From an uncultured Christensenellaceae bacterium (GTDB taxonomy: Bacteria; Bacillota; Clostridia; Christensenellales; UBA3700): a stretch of 56,794 bases of DNA. Each line of letters opens with the position of its first letter. Positions within the stretch are counted from its first letter, which is position 1. The stretch covers positions 1 to 56,794 of the forward strand of contig CALWBV010000011.1 of NCBI GenBank assembly GCA_944376205.1. The letters are read 5' to 3'. The position numbers and the translations under genes are program-made. Below are positions 14,820-23,611 of the stretch, piece by piece. The notes beneath the pieces were generated by a model. That model searched no databases, was not told the DNA's origin, and was given only the letters and a program-made list of their open reading frames with translations.

Positions 14820-16241
14820 TTACACCTCTATATCGTCCAACTCATCGAGAGTATAGAAGTAGTCTCCGAGTTGTTCTTTGCTGTATGTGGTCTGTTGAGG
14901 AGCGGAGGAGGAGGAAGGGACAATAAATCTTTTTGCTTCGTCGAGAGTATAGATATTATTGTTTTTCCATTTCGCAAGGAGATTGTTGAGCGCAGAGAGA
15001 GGTTTGCCCTGACAGAGGCTTGCTCCGTACTCTATCAGTTCATAGTCGAAATTCCATTGTTCGGTCCATACTTTGAACATATCTCTGTCTGCCATATTGA
15101 CATTGCGGCTGTAACCCGTAAGTTCGATGATCTTTTTGATTGCCATATCTCTTTGCATGAGTACGGTGAGATGTTCGTTGATAGCCTGCGAGGTTACGCA
15201 ACCTTCGTTGTAAAACTTCACGATACTTTTGTTCATTGCTTCGAGAGTGCGGATGGATTTGTTGAAACAGTATTCTGCAACCAACATTATCGCATTTTCG
15301 TCAAAGCCTTTGCCGAGCCAATTGCTGATGTACTTTTCAACTATGTATTCTATGTTTTCGTAATACAGACCTAATGTCTTGTTGACGTTGACGGCGAGTT
15401 TGTACATTGCCTGTTTGTTTTTGAGGTAGCTTTCCATCTCTATCACGCTCATGGAGTTGTTGCGGTAGAATTCGTCAAGCAGGCTGTCAAGTCTGTTGAA
15501 GCCGCCCTTGTTTTTGAGAGATTTAGCAGCATAGAGTATGGCGTCGAGTCCGAATCCCCAGCTGTTTGTCCATTTGAGATAAAGGTTTTTGTCTTCGATA
15601 TCCACTTCGGATTTTTTGCCTACGGCTTTGCAAATCATGCGTATAGCTTCGTTGACTGTTTCGAGTTGTTTGATTTTTTCTTCGACGTCTTCTAGAGTAC
15701 GCACGCCTTCTTCTATCCAGTTTTTAGCGACTGTAAGTATATAATTCGATTTTATTTTTTCGCCCTTGAGATTTACGCAGTATCTTGCAATCATAATAAG
15801 GGTTTCGGGTTTGATTTTTGTCTCCTCCATAAAATCGTAATATACGGTGTACTGGTTTATATTTGAAAAGTTTGTCGAAGGGAAAAGCGACTCGAGCTGC
15901 GAATTGAAGTCGGCATACTTTTCTTTTTTATAGTGACGGGCAAAAGTGCTTCTTATATTTTTGAACTGCACTTCGAGAGGAGAATACGAAGTAATGTTGA
16001 CGAGACCTTTTTCGCAAAGTCCCGAAAATGCCTTTTCGAGTTCTTCCTGTGACAAGGAGAGAGCATTACACATAAAGTCGGCAGTATTGTCGGGGGAGAG
16101 GGTATCGTTACTCATGGAAAGTCCCAAAAGATAGACTTTGAGTTCTGCCTCAGAGCAGTCGCTCATATATCCCGTAATGAAATTTTTATCCAACAAAACT
16201 ACCCCTGCGTCGTTATCTTTGCTAAAAGAACACAAACTCAT
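14820..16241 (-). CDS. DnaD-domain protein with several DnaD/DnaB_2 modules
   Basis: Predicted primosome protein of 473 residues that bridges origin DNA and the helicase loader. After an N-terminal winged-helix-like part (about 1-110) there are apparently four modules of the DnaD C-terminal type, recognisable by KxWT-(N/E)xW-x(F)-x-(L/I)-I-YAxS/YGAS and a Y-(I/T)L-VAKNWIEEGV-like helix: around 145-195, 215-270, 300-350 and 385-430. DnaD proteins normally carry one or two. AAGGAG precedes the ATG at 16241, and dnaC-like follows. Confidence 0.8.
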   Translation of the reverse strand: MSLCSFSKDNDAGVVLLDKNFITGYMSDCSEAELKVYLLGLSMSNDTLSPDNTADFMCNALSLSQEELEKAFSGLCEKGLVNITSYSPLEVQFKNIRSTFARHYKKEKYADFNSQLESLFPSTNFSNINQYTVYYDFMEETKIKPETLIMIARYCVNLKGEKIKSNYILTVAKNWIEEGVRTLEDVEEKIKQLETVNEAIRMICKAVGKKSEVDIEDKNLYLKWTNSWGFGLDAILYAAKSLKNKGGFNRLDSLLDEFYRNNSMSVIEMESYLKNKQAMYKLAVNVNKTLGLYYENIEYIVEKYISNWLGKGFDENAIMLVAEYCFNKSIRTLEAMNKSIVKFYNEGCVTSQAINEHLTVLMQRDMAIKKIIELTGYSRNVNMADRDMFKVWTEQWNFDYELIEYGASLCQGKPLSALNNLLAKWKNNNIYTLDEAKRFIVPSSSSAPQQTTYSKEQLGDYFYTLDELDDIEV

Positions 16242-16265
16242 AAATATCTCCTTGAAATAAGCTAC

Positions 16266-16293
16266 AAAGTATGCTAAAATGAATTTAAGTCAA
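16266..16293 (-). promoter_or_regulatory. Promoter of the dnaD-dnaC pair
   Basis: Minus strand TTGACT (16288-16293), 16-nt spacer, TACTTT (16266-16271). Confidence 0.45.
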
Positions 16294-16342
16294 ACTATAT
16301 ATTAATATAGCACAGATTTTTGAAAATAAAAAGGTAAATTTG

Positions 16343-16371
16343 TTGTGTTTTTTCAAAACACAAAATATAGT
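16343..16371 (+). promoter_or_regulatory. Promoter overlapped by an operator-like palindrome, ABC exporter
   Basis: -35 TTGTGT (16343-16348), 17-nt spacer, -10 TATAGT (16366-16371). A perfect inverted repeat, TTGTGTTTT-TTC-AAAACACAA (16343-16363), covers the -35 and spacer, where a repressor dimer would block RNA polymerase. The regulator is not adjacent. Confidence 0.55.
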
Positions 16372-16415
16372 GGGCGATGATTTTCGCAGCACAATACTAT
16401 AAAAGGTAAGGAAAT

Positions 16416-17366
16416 ATGAGAGCGATAGAAATCCAGAATATCAGCAAGACTTACAGAATTGCCAAACAAAAAAACAGAACGGTACGAGCCGTCGACAGTG
16501 TCACTCTCGATATCGAGGAAGGAGAGATTTTCGGCTTGCTCGGTGCTAACGGTGCGGGTAAGACGACTCTGATAAAACTCATGCTCGGACTTATCAAAGC
16601 CGACAGCGGCAGAATCCTCATCGAAGGATACGACGTAGCTTTATACAGAGAAAAAGCATTGACTTCTGTCGGCGCTATCGTCGAGGAGCCTACGCTGTTT
16701 GCAGATTTTACGGGTTGGGAAAATCTCAAATATTTTGCAAGGCTTCAAAATGCAAATGTCAGTGACGAAAAACTCCGTTCGATTGTCGAACTTGTAGGAC
16801 TTAAAGACAGAATCGACAGTAAGTTCAAGGGGTATTCTCTCGGTATGCGCCAGAGATTGGGCATAGCGCAGGCGATAATGCATTCTCCCTCTATCCTGAT
16901 ACTTGACGAGCCTACAAACGGACTCGACCCCAGCGGAATCGTAGAGATGAGAGAATTATTTCTCAATCTCAAAAAAGAATTGGGCGTAACGATAATCATA
17001 TCTTCGCACATTTTAAGCGAAATGCAACAACTTTGCGACAGAGTTGCGTTTATGGTAGACGGCGAAATCAAAGCCGTCAAGACAATGGAAGAAGTCAACT
17101 TCGGCGTAGATAAATTGAAAAAATACTCTATTGAATGCAGCGATATGCAAAAAGCTATAGAAATTATAGTGTCTCAAGGCATGATCGCTACTCAAGAGAA
17201 CGATTCGCTTATCGTAAGAGCGGGACAAAGCGAAATATCTAACCTTGTAAAGCTTTTTGTCAAAAACGGTATCGAGTTGTACGGATTGACAAAACAAAAG
17301 AGACGTCTCGAAGACTTGTATAAAGAAGTTTCTCAACCCGTGACGACGGACAAACAGGAGGCTTGA
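16416..17366 (+). CDS. ABC transporter ATP-binding protein (BcrA/YtrB-like)
   Basis: Energy subunit of a two-gene exporter, 316 residues. Walker A GANGAGKT (43-50), signature SLGMRQ (141-146), Walker B LILDEP (161-166), switch His198 (SSHIL). The C-terminal 90 residues are an accessory domain seen in bacitracin- or lantibiotic-resistance type exporters. AAGGAAAT precedes the ATG. It is followed after 2 bp by the permease gene. An operator-like palindrome covers its promoter. The substrate is unknown; self-protection from peptides is only a family-based guess. Confidence 0.88.
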   Translation: MRAIEIQNISKTYRIAKQKNRTVRAVDSVTLDIEEGEIFGLLGANGAGKTTLIKLMLGLIKADSGRILIEGYDVALYREKALTSVGAIVEEPTLFADFTGWENLKYFARLQNANVSDEKLRSIVELVGLKDRIDSKFKGYSLGMRQRLGIAQAIMHSPSILILDEPTNGLDPSGIVEMRELFLNLKKELGVTIIISSHILSEMQQLCDRVAFMVDGEIKAVKTMEEVNFGVDKLKKYSIECSDMQKAIEIIVSQGMIATQENDSLIVRAGQSEISNLVKLFVKNGIELYGLTKQKRRLEDLYKEVSQPVTTDKQEA

Positions 17367-17368
17367 AC

Positions 17369-18400
17369 ATGAAAGAATTCAATAATTTGTTATCTTGCGA
17401 ACTTTACAAGATAAGTAGAAAAAAGACTCTGTTAAAACTTGCTATTGCCGTCGTGGTTATCGTACTCATCGTCATGATAGCGGGACTTGCGATACAGTAT
17501 CTTATCGAACAATCCGGGGTGCAGACGAATCAGCCCGATTACGAGAGACAAATAGAAGCGCTCGAACAACAGCTTGCCATACTCAAAGAGAGACCTTCGA
17601 CAAGTGCGCTGTACAGACTTATAATCTTCAATGAGGAATACAGTGTTCGTGCGCAGATCACGTATTATCGCTATTTGCTTGAAAACAATATTGCTGCCGG
17701 GGCGGTGACGAGTTACAGCACGGGAGATACTCTTGCAGCGGATTACGATTATTATACGTTTACAACTCTTTGCACGTCGACTATGATGACTGCCATAGTT
17801 ATTTTTATGATAGTTATGGCAAGCCGCAATACCTTGGGCGAATTCAACAGCGGCGCTATGAAAATGCAACTTATGCGTCCTATTGACAGAAATAAGTTTT
17901 TGACTGCGAAATGGCTGTCCGTGTATATCGTAAGCATTGGCGTTTTACTTTTTACGATGATATTCTCCTTTCTTGTGGGAATAATTGCTTTCGGAGCAAG
18001 CAGTCCCGACGTATTGCTTGTTGTGAATGCGTCAGGAACGATGAGAGTGTCTGCAATCGGAGCGCTGATAATTTCGTTTTTAATCAAGTGCGTGTATATT
18101 TTTGCAGTGTTGCAATTGACGGTATTTGTCAATATGATTCTTAAGCGCAACGCTTCGGCAATCGCTTTGAATATCGTAATATCCGTAATGAACATCGGCA
18201 CTATCATCGAAACTGTTGCCGCTATACCGTTTGTGGGATTTGCAGGCTTTTTGGCGAATATTCAGTGGGAAAGCGCATTGGGACTTACCGGACCTGCGTT
18301 GAAGGGTATGACTTTGTGGTCCATGATACCTATATCGTTTGCATGGATAGCGTTTTTTACGGTCATGAATTATATGAAATTCCGCAAGAGGGAGATTTGA
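17369..18400 (+). CDS. ABC-2 type permease
   Basis: Membrane partner of the preceding ATPase, 343 residues. One N-terminal hydrophobic segment (about 20-45) is followed by an extracytoplasmic loop with a Glu/Gln-rich helix (about 55-75), then five more segments, the last near 315-335. A TTG at 17363 opens the frame, but CAGGAGG lies 7 nt before the ATG at 17369, which is preferred. Layout fits ABC-2 exporters of the BcrB type. Confidence 0.82.
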   Translation: MKEFNNLLSCELYKISRKKTLLKLAIAVVVIVLIVMIAGLAIQYLIEQSGVQTNQPDYERQIEALEQQLAILKERPSTSALYRLIIFNEEYSVRAQITYYRYLLENNIAAGAVTSYSTGDTLAADYDYYTFTTLCTSTMMTAIVIFMIVMASRNTLGEFNSGAMKMQLMRPIDRNKFLTAKWLSVYIVSIGVLLFTMIFSFLVGIIAFGASSPDVLLVVNASGTMRVSAIGALIISFLIKCVYIFAVLQLTVFVNMILKRNASAIALNIVISVMNIGTIIETVAAIPFVGFAGFLANIQWESALGLTGPALKGMTLWSMIPISFAWIAFFTVMNYMKFRKREI

Positions 18401-18503
18401 CGGACAAACTTTTGCGTGGATTGAAGACACGCAAACAGTGTTTTTTGAAGACGGAGAATTTCCTTTGCCGCACTTTTAAGGCAAACGTATATTGATATAA
18501 TAT

Positions 18504-18541
18504 AAAAACGTATAAATCCCCTTGTTTATTTATACGTTTTT
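18504..18541 (+). terminator. Intrinsic terminator after the ABC exporter
   Basis: AAAAACGTATAAAT pairs perfectly with ATTTATACGTTTTT around a 10-nt loop; the 3' arm ends in the T run. Confidence 0.8.
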
Positions 18542-18605
18542 GAATACTATCAATAGATTATAATATTTATTGTGTGCGTGACGGACGCAACGCAGACGAT
18601 AATAC

Positions 18606-18639
18606 AAAAGGCCGAAAGCAAATAAGCGTCGGCCTTTTT
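18606..18639 (+). terminator. Second terminator-like hairpin upstream of the lipoprotein gene
   Basis: AAAAGGCCGA and TCGGCCTTTT enclose a 13-nt loop, with a T run. Flanking AACGCA/TGCGTT can extend the stem. It lies 37 bp before the lipoprotein start, so it may be an attenuator or the end of a short transcript from a TATAAT at 18559. Confidence 0.6.
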
Positions 18640-18675
18640 GCGTTACGAATCATAAAAATATGACAGGAGGGGTTT

Positions 18676-21600
18676 ATGAAAAAGTTTGTTTTTTTATTTA
18701 CTGTATTGTTTTTGACATTAGCGATGATATTGTTTGCAGGATGTGTAAGCCAGGGAGATGACGAAAACGGTGACTGTTACGATTTGAGTAATCCTCTTAT
18801 GGGTTACAGATTGACTTCTGATCCGGATCCTGTATATGACGGCAAGCCAAAAATAAGAAATTTTGTACTGACTTTTGACGGAGCGAAAATCGATACAGTT
18901 GACGGATTATCCGGAAATTCCGATTTGCAGCTTGAATATGTCGATAATATAAATGCCGGTATGGCTAAAATAATAGTAAAGCCTGTTGAAGGCAGCACTA
19001 AATATAAAGGAGAAATAATTATTGAGTTTCCCATACTGGCTTCGGCGGAAACAATGAGTGCAGAGGATTTCAATCAGCTTAAAAGTTTGCTTTCGAATGC
19101 AAATTATCAGAGTATAGAACTCACTTCGGAAATAACCGTTCCTGAAAAAGAAGAATTGAATATCCCGAAAGGAGTAAAGGTGAGTTTGAATACTTTTACT
19201 CTTAAAAATCAGGGGAAAATAGTTAATCAAGGGGAAATATATTTCAAAGAGAAAGACGACGAAAAAGTGTTTGCATACAACAACGGGCATTTTGAAAATC
19301 AAGGCAAAATTTATCTCGGCAGCAATTCTGCGTTTTTTAATAAAGGGGAGTTTGTCAATTCGGACGGCGGAGAAGTAATAGCCGACGGAATGTCAGGATT
19401 TTATTCTGATGTCGATATAGTAAATCAAGGCTATATGGCTAATTATTACCGAAGATATTCTATTGAAGATTTTGAGCTCACGCTTTCGTTTGCCGAAGCG
19501 GATTATACGGGTAAAGCGCTGTGTCCGGGGATTATTGCAAAAAAAGACGGGGTGGATGTTTCTTATGGCGATTACAATGCTGTATATGCCGATAACATTA
19601 ATGCAGGACGTGCCTGCGTAACGGTTACGGCTAGTGAATTTTCCAAGACGATGACAGGCAGCACTGTTTTGTATTTTGACATAAACAAGATTGAAACTAC
19701 CGCTTCTAACGTAAGTCAGTTGACAGAAAAACTTGCCAATGACAATTATAGCGCCGTTATTTATTACGGTATATTGCTCAATGAGCCGATCAGTATTCCT
19801 CATGATAAGACGGTGACTTTTGCAAAAAATATTCAAATCCGCAGTGAGGTAACCGCCAACGGAACAATAATATTCAATGACGGACTTTCTTTAAGCGGCA
19901 CGTTTATAAACAACGGAAAAACGGATTTGGGAAATAAAAATTTCGTCAATGGCGGTAATATCAGTAATAGCGGTACGCTTATATGCAAGGGGAATTTTAC
20001 GAACAACAAACTTCTTTCTAATACGGGTAATATCAGCGTCGAGAAAAATTTCTACAATAAAGGTACAATTGACGATGACGGACAAATGAGCATATCGGAA
20101 AAATTATATAACGGTGCCGATTGTGAGGTTTCGTCGGTTGACGGAATTGATGTAGGTACTGCGTATGTCGACGAAGATTGCGGTACGTTCAACGGCAATA
20201 TCGTGGTAAGACAAAATATTTCGGAAGAAGATATTGCGCTGGATACAATTGAGTTCACTTACGATTCGTTGACGAAAAAAGCTTATCCGGTGTTTTTGAA
20301 AATTCAACCTAATACGGGAGCATATTCGTATTCATACAGATATGTAGGGGATTATCAGGATTCGAGTCAACCCGTCAATGCAGGTAAAGTTGCGGTTACG
20401 GTAACTTTCGGCTTATATTCGGAATATTACAAAGGCAGTTGCGTATTGTATTATGATATTCTGCCGGGAAAGTGTACAGTGAATAACATAGACGAAGTAA
20501 AAGAAGCTTTTGCTAATTCTAATTACGATACTGTTGAGCTTGACTGTAAGTGTAATTTAGAGAATGAGCTTGAAATTCCCGAGGGATACACGCTTATAAT
20601 TCCTTCGGATATGTATATGGTTAATAAATCCGTCATAAATATTTACGGAACGCTGGAGAATTACGGTAGGTATGCCGATAATGATTTGGAAAATACATTT
20701 GTGCTGGCGGAAAACGGAAGATTTATCAACAGCGGAGAAGCGTATTTCAACGAAACGCAACCCGTTGGTTGTGAGGGAGACGGCGTAGTATATGTTCGCA
20801 AGAGTATTAAACAAACAACGACCGTAAACTTTAACGATACCGTAAACTACACGCAATTTCCCGAAGTCTTTCTTGAGGACAACGGAGTACCGCTTGAAAC
20901 AGACGTGGATTATATGTTCTATCATATTGACGGTTCTTATGCAACCCCCGACGGCAAAACGGCAAAAGCCGTCAGTATTGCGGCAAATTTTTCTCAAAAA
21001 TATTATGGAACGAAAATCGACGAATACAGAGTGCTTGCGATATCCGTGGAAATAAGCAATCTCGATGAATTGATCATAGCTTTGGAAAGCAGACATCCCG
21101 AGGAGGATTACTGCAACTATTCGGAAATTATCTTGAAAAACAGCATAGTCATAACAAATGAAAATTATCCTCAATCCCTGACTTTGAGAGTTGCGCCCAA
21201 CACCACGATAGTAACGGGTAACTATTCTCTTGAAATGCGAAGCGCTATATCAGACAAGATATATTTCGTCAACAACGGAAATATATTGACACAAAACAAA
21301 ATAGGATTGAAGCAAAATGAAAATTACAGCGGAAACGGTAAAATAACGGGTTACGCTTCGACGGCAGGCGACCTGAAAGAATACGCACAGTGTATGGACG
21401 CTATAATTCTTACTGCTGACATAGACAATGCTATCATTCAGCCTTACGGAGCAGATTGTACGCTTGATCTCAACGGACACGCCATAAATAAGTTGCAAGT
21501 CAACTTCGACTATAATTCTTTGGAGATAGTTTCGACTGTAGAGGGAGGAAGACTAGGTAGTGCCGATTCTTCCGATTTCGGTCTTTATGCCGCAGCAGGA

Positions 21601-21717
21601 GATGGAGAGACAACTTTGACATTAAAAAACATTACGGTTTACGGTATTAAACATTTGTATCCGGATGAAAACAGATTAATAACCGATTCTTCCTGTACGG
21701 TTATCGAAAAAACGTAA
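18676..21717 (+). CDS. Large secreted lipoprotein with repeated Ig-like/beta-helix modules
   Basis: Not recognised as a named protein. The 1013 residues start with a lipoprotein signal (hydrophobic 4-20, lipobox LFAGC, acylated Cys23), so it is anchored on the outer face of the membrane. A two-part module repeats about four times. One part is Ig-like, marked by YxDNINAGxAxVxV and a following YxG (near 90-120, 310-335, 560-590, 745-780). The other is rich in N-N-G and I-x-N-x-G turns and resembles short beta-helix coils (near 130-250, 350-500, 600-690, 800-1000). This looks like an MBG/YDG-type surface protein. AT content is higher than in neighbouring housekeeping genes, and it stands alone between two terminators. 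An adhesin or polymer-binding role would be a guess. Confidence 0.8.
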   Translation: MKKFVFLFTVLFLTLAMILFAGCVSQGDDENGDCYDLSNPLMGYRLTSDPDPVYDGKPKIRNFVLTFDGAKIDTVDGLSGNSDLQLEYVDNINAGMAKIIVKPVEGSTKYKGEIIIEFPILASAETMSAEDFNQLKSLLSNANYQSIELTSEITVPEKEELNIPKGVKVSLNTFTLKNQGKIVNQGEIYFKEKDDEKVFAYNNGHFENQGKIYLGSNSAFFNKGEFVNSDGGEVIADGMSGFYSDVDIVNQGYMANYYRRYSIEDFELTLSFAEADYTGKALCPGIIAKKDGVDVSYGDYNAVYADNINAGRACVTVTASEFSKTMTGSTVLYFDINKIETTASNVSQLTEKLANDNYSAVIYYGILLNEPISIPHDKTVTFAKNIQIRSEVTANGTIIFNDGLSLSGTFINNGKTDLGNKNFVNGGNISNSGTLICKGNFTNNKLLSNTGNISVEKNFYNKGTIDDDGQMSISEKLYNGADCEVSSVDGIDVGTAYVDEDCGTFNGNIVVRQNISEEDIALDTIEFTYDSLTKKAYPVFLKIQPNTGAYSYSYRYVGDYQDSSQPVNAGKVAVTVTFGLYSEYYKGSCVLYYDILPGKCTVNNIDEVKEAFANSNYDTVELDCKCNLENELEIPEGYTLIIPSDMYMVNKSVINIYGTLENYGRYADNDLENTFVLAENGRFINSGEAYFNETQPVGCEGDGVVYVRKSIKQTTTVNFNDTVNYTQFPEVFLEDNGVPLETDVDYMFYHIDGSYATPDGKTAKAVSIAANFSQKYYGTKIDEYRVLAISVEISNLDELIIALESRHPEEDYCNYSEIILKNSIVITNENYPQSLTLRVAPNTTIVTGNYSLEMRSAISDKIYFVNNGNILTQNKIGLKQNENYSGNGKITGYASTAGDLKEYAQCMDAIILTADIDNAIIQPYGADCTLDLNGHAINKLQVNFDYNSLEIVSTVEGGRLGSADSSDFGLYAAAGDGETTLTLKNITVYGIKHLYPDENRLITDSSCTVIEKT

Positions 21718-21789
21718 TATTACAAAACCGTAAAATCAAAGAACTAATGCTTCTCTGTGTGACTGGAAAGTCACGATTACAATCATAAG

Positions 21790-21815
21790 AAAACGACGCT
21801 TTTTAGCGTCGTTTT
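21790..21815 (+). terminator. Bidirectional terminator between convergent genes
   Basis: AAAACGACGCT-TTTT-AGCGTCGTTTT, a perfect 11-bp stem flanked by A and T tracts, serving the lipoprotein gene and possibly the convergent gene at 21847. Confidence 0.88.
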
Positions 21816-21846
21816 TGTTGATTTAATGAATAGTATTTTTATAGAG

Positions 21847-22107
21847 TCAGTCCTCTTTGCAGTCTTCGACGATAAGCATATCGTAGTCGAGAGATTCGAT
21901 GAAATCCCCTTTTCTGAATTTGGTATTGTGAAAATTCTTGAAGTTTTTGTAATGCTGTGCAATCACTACCGGATTGGGAGCGTCCAGAATGTGACAGATA
22001 TCTCTCAGCCACAGTTCGTATGATTCCATAGTCAGCGGAAGCGAGGACGTGTAAAGCGTATCTTTGGCGATTTTATCGCCGTTCATAAGTCTAGCCCAAA
22101 TTTTCAT
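21847..22107 (-). CDS. Conserved-looking 86-residue protein, possibly from a leaderless mRNA
   Basis: Not assigned. A small soluble, acidic protein with no membrane segment or metal motif. Its start MKIWARLMNGDKI and tail DYDMLIVEDCKED look like a compact folded domain. There is no ribosome binding site before the ATG. A promoter (TTGACA, 18 nt, TATTCT) places transcription start on the ATG itself, so the mRNA may be leaderless. It is convergent with the lipoprotein gene and divergent from rex. An internal ATG at residue 8 is the alternative start. Confidence 0.7.
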   Translation of the reverse strand: MKIWARLMNGDKIAKDTLYTSSLPLTMESYELWLRDICHILDAPNPVVIAQHYKNFKNFHNTKFRKGDFIESLDYDMLIVEDCKED

Positions 22108-22113
22108 GGTTTA

Positions 22114-22143
22114 AGAATACAACAGTAGCCTCGTACATGTCAA
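22114..22143 (-). promoter_or_regulatory. Promoter directly abutting the ATG of the 86-residue protein
   Basis: Minus strand TTGACA (22138-22143), 18-nt spacer, TATTCT (22114-22119). Only 6 nt separate the -10 from the ATG, so +1 falls on or beside the start codon. Confidence 0.55.
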
Positions 22144-22303
22144 GCCTATATGCGATCAAGTGCGCAGACGGAACGTACTTATAAAATATATTTATGTACT
22201 TAAACGCCCTTTGATATTATTGACTTTGTATCCGAAGAAACGACAATCGGTGCTTTTTAGCGGGTTTTTGACAAAATTGTTGCTTAAAGAAAAGTCAAAA
22301 CTA

Positions 22304-22333
22304 TTGACAAAACGGTTCATTGTTGATTAAAAT
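22304..22333 (+). promoter_or_regulatory. Promoter of rex
   Basis: TTGACA (22304-22309), 18-nt spacer, TAAAAT (22328-22333). TTGTTGATTAAAATGTTA overlaps the -10 but is a poor match to a Rex operator. Confidence 0.6.
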
Positions 22334-22367
22334 GTTATATGTTATATAGGAAAAGGAGGTGTGCTAC

Positions 22368-23000
22368 ATGATTTCGGAGGCGGTAATAAAAAGGTTGCCA
22401 AGATATTACAGGCACATCAAACAGCTTTCCGACAGCGGCGTAGAAAGAGTATCTTCCAACAAGATTGCAAGCGTACTCAATATCACCGCTTCACAGGTCA
22501 GACAGGACCTTTGCAATTTCGGCGGATTCGGTCAGCAGGGTTACGGTTACGACGTAGCAAAACTTAAAAACGAGCTTGCCGCTATTTTAGGACTTGACAA
22601 AGTTTACGATCTCATCATAATAGGCGCAGGTAACATAGGTCGAGCTCTTGCGGGATACAAGGGATTCAAAGACGACGGATTTTATGTCAGAGCTTTGTTC
22701 GATATAGACCCCCGTTGTTCGAGTATCAACGGAATCAAAGTCTATCAGATGGATTTTCTCAAAACTTATCTCAATCAGAATCAGGTTGATATTGCGATTA
22801 TCGCAACGCAAAAAGAGGCTGCGAAAGACGTAGCCAACGAACTTATCGACAACGGAGTGAAGAGTATATGGAATTTTGCTCCCGTCGAACTCGAAGTTCC
22901 CGAAGACGTTACGGTAGAAAACATCTCAATGAGCGAAAGTCTCTATGTTTTGAGTTATCGCACAAAATCGAGAAAGGAAAAGAAAAATTCGGCAGAATAA
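22368..23000 (+). CDS. rex: Redox-sensing transcriptional repressor Rex
   Basis: Dimeric repressor that senses the NADH/NAD+ ratio and controls fermentation and hydrogenase genes. The 210 residues comprise an N-terminal winged helix (IKRLPRYYRHIKQL, then VSSNKIASVLNITASQVRQD) and a Rossmann domain with GAGNIGRAL, plus the domain-swapped C-terminal helix. A GTG at 22359 opens the frame but lies in the ribosome binding site AGGAGG; the ATG 8 nt further on is the better start. A likely target in this window is hydCBA, which has a Rex-like site. Confidence 0.93.
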   Translation: MISEAVIKRLPRYYRHIKQLSDSGVERVSSNKIASVLNITASQVRQDLCNFGGFGQQGYGYDVAKLKNELAAILGLDKVYDLIIIGAGNIGRALAGYKGFKDDGFYVRALFDIDPRCSSINGIKVYQMDFLKTYLNQNQVDIAIIATQKEAAKDVANELIDNGVKSIWNFAPVELEVPEDVTVENISMSESLYVLSYRTKSRKEKKNSAE

Positions 23001-23076
23001 GTCTCAAATGCGGCGCTTTAGTGCGACGTAAATTAAAGCAAATATAATGATGCCCTCAAGCGGGCGCGGAGGATAT

Positions 23077-23550
23077 ATGGCAAAAGAATACGTTATGACC
23101 CAAGAGGGTTACGACAATCTCAAAAACAAACTCGATCATCTTATCAACGTCGAGAGAATAGAAGCAAGCGAAAGAATTAAAAAAGCAAGAGAATACGGCG
23201 ATTTGTCCGAAAATTCCGAGTACGATGCGGCAAAGGATCATCAGGCTAAAGTCGAATCCGAAATCATAATTATTCAGGATCAGCTCGACCATGCTAAAAT
23301 CATTGAGGAGACAAGCGGCAAGCCCAGTACCGTTATGCTCGGCTGCACGGTAAAGATCAAGGATCTCGACGAAAACGAGGAACTCGAATATACTATCGTA
23401 GGTACTACCGAAGCCTCCATTCTCGAAGGTAAAATCAGCAACGAAGCGCCTTTGGCAAAGGCAATTCTCGGCAAGAAGATCGGAGCAGTCGTTACGGTCA
23501 ATACAGGCGATTACAGTTACGACGTTAAGGTTATCGATATCAGCAAATAA
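23077..23550 (+). CDS. greA: Transcription elongation factor GreA
   Basis: Rescues backtracked RNA polymerase by stimulating transcript cleavage. The 157 residues have the N-terminal coiled coil with the acidic tip (REYGDLSENSEYDAAK, carrying the catalytic Asp/Glu pair) and the C-terminal FKBP-like domain (VGTTEASILEGKISNEAPLAKAILGKK). The frame is open from 23047, but GGAGG lies directly before the ATG at 23077 and MAKEYVMTQEG is the usual GreA start. Confidence 0.95.
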   Translation: MAKEYVMTQEGYDNLKNKLDHLINVERIEASERIKKAREYGDLSENSEYDAAKDHQAKVESEIIIIQDQLDHAKIIEETSGKPSTVMLGCTVKIKDLDENEELEYTIVGTTEASILEGKISNEAPLAKAILGKKIGAVVTVNTGDYSYDVKVIDISK

Positions 23551-23570
23551 TCATTCACGATAAAAACAGG

Positions 23571-23594
23571 GCGACCTTGACCGGTCGCTTTTTT
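23571..23594 (+). terminator. Intrinsic terminator of greA
   Basis: GCGACC-TTGACC-GGTCGC followed by a T run. The next gene starts 18 bp later. Confidence 0.8.
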
Positions 23595-23611
23595 ATTAAA
23601 CGGGAGAAGAT

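Noticed and set aside
22322..22340. Rex operator at its own promoter
   Set aside because: GTTGATTAAAATGTTATAT matches only one half of the Rex consensus; the second half fits poorly.
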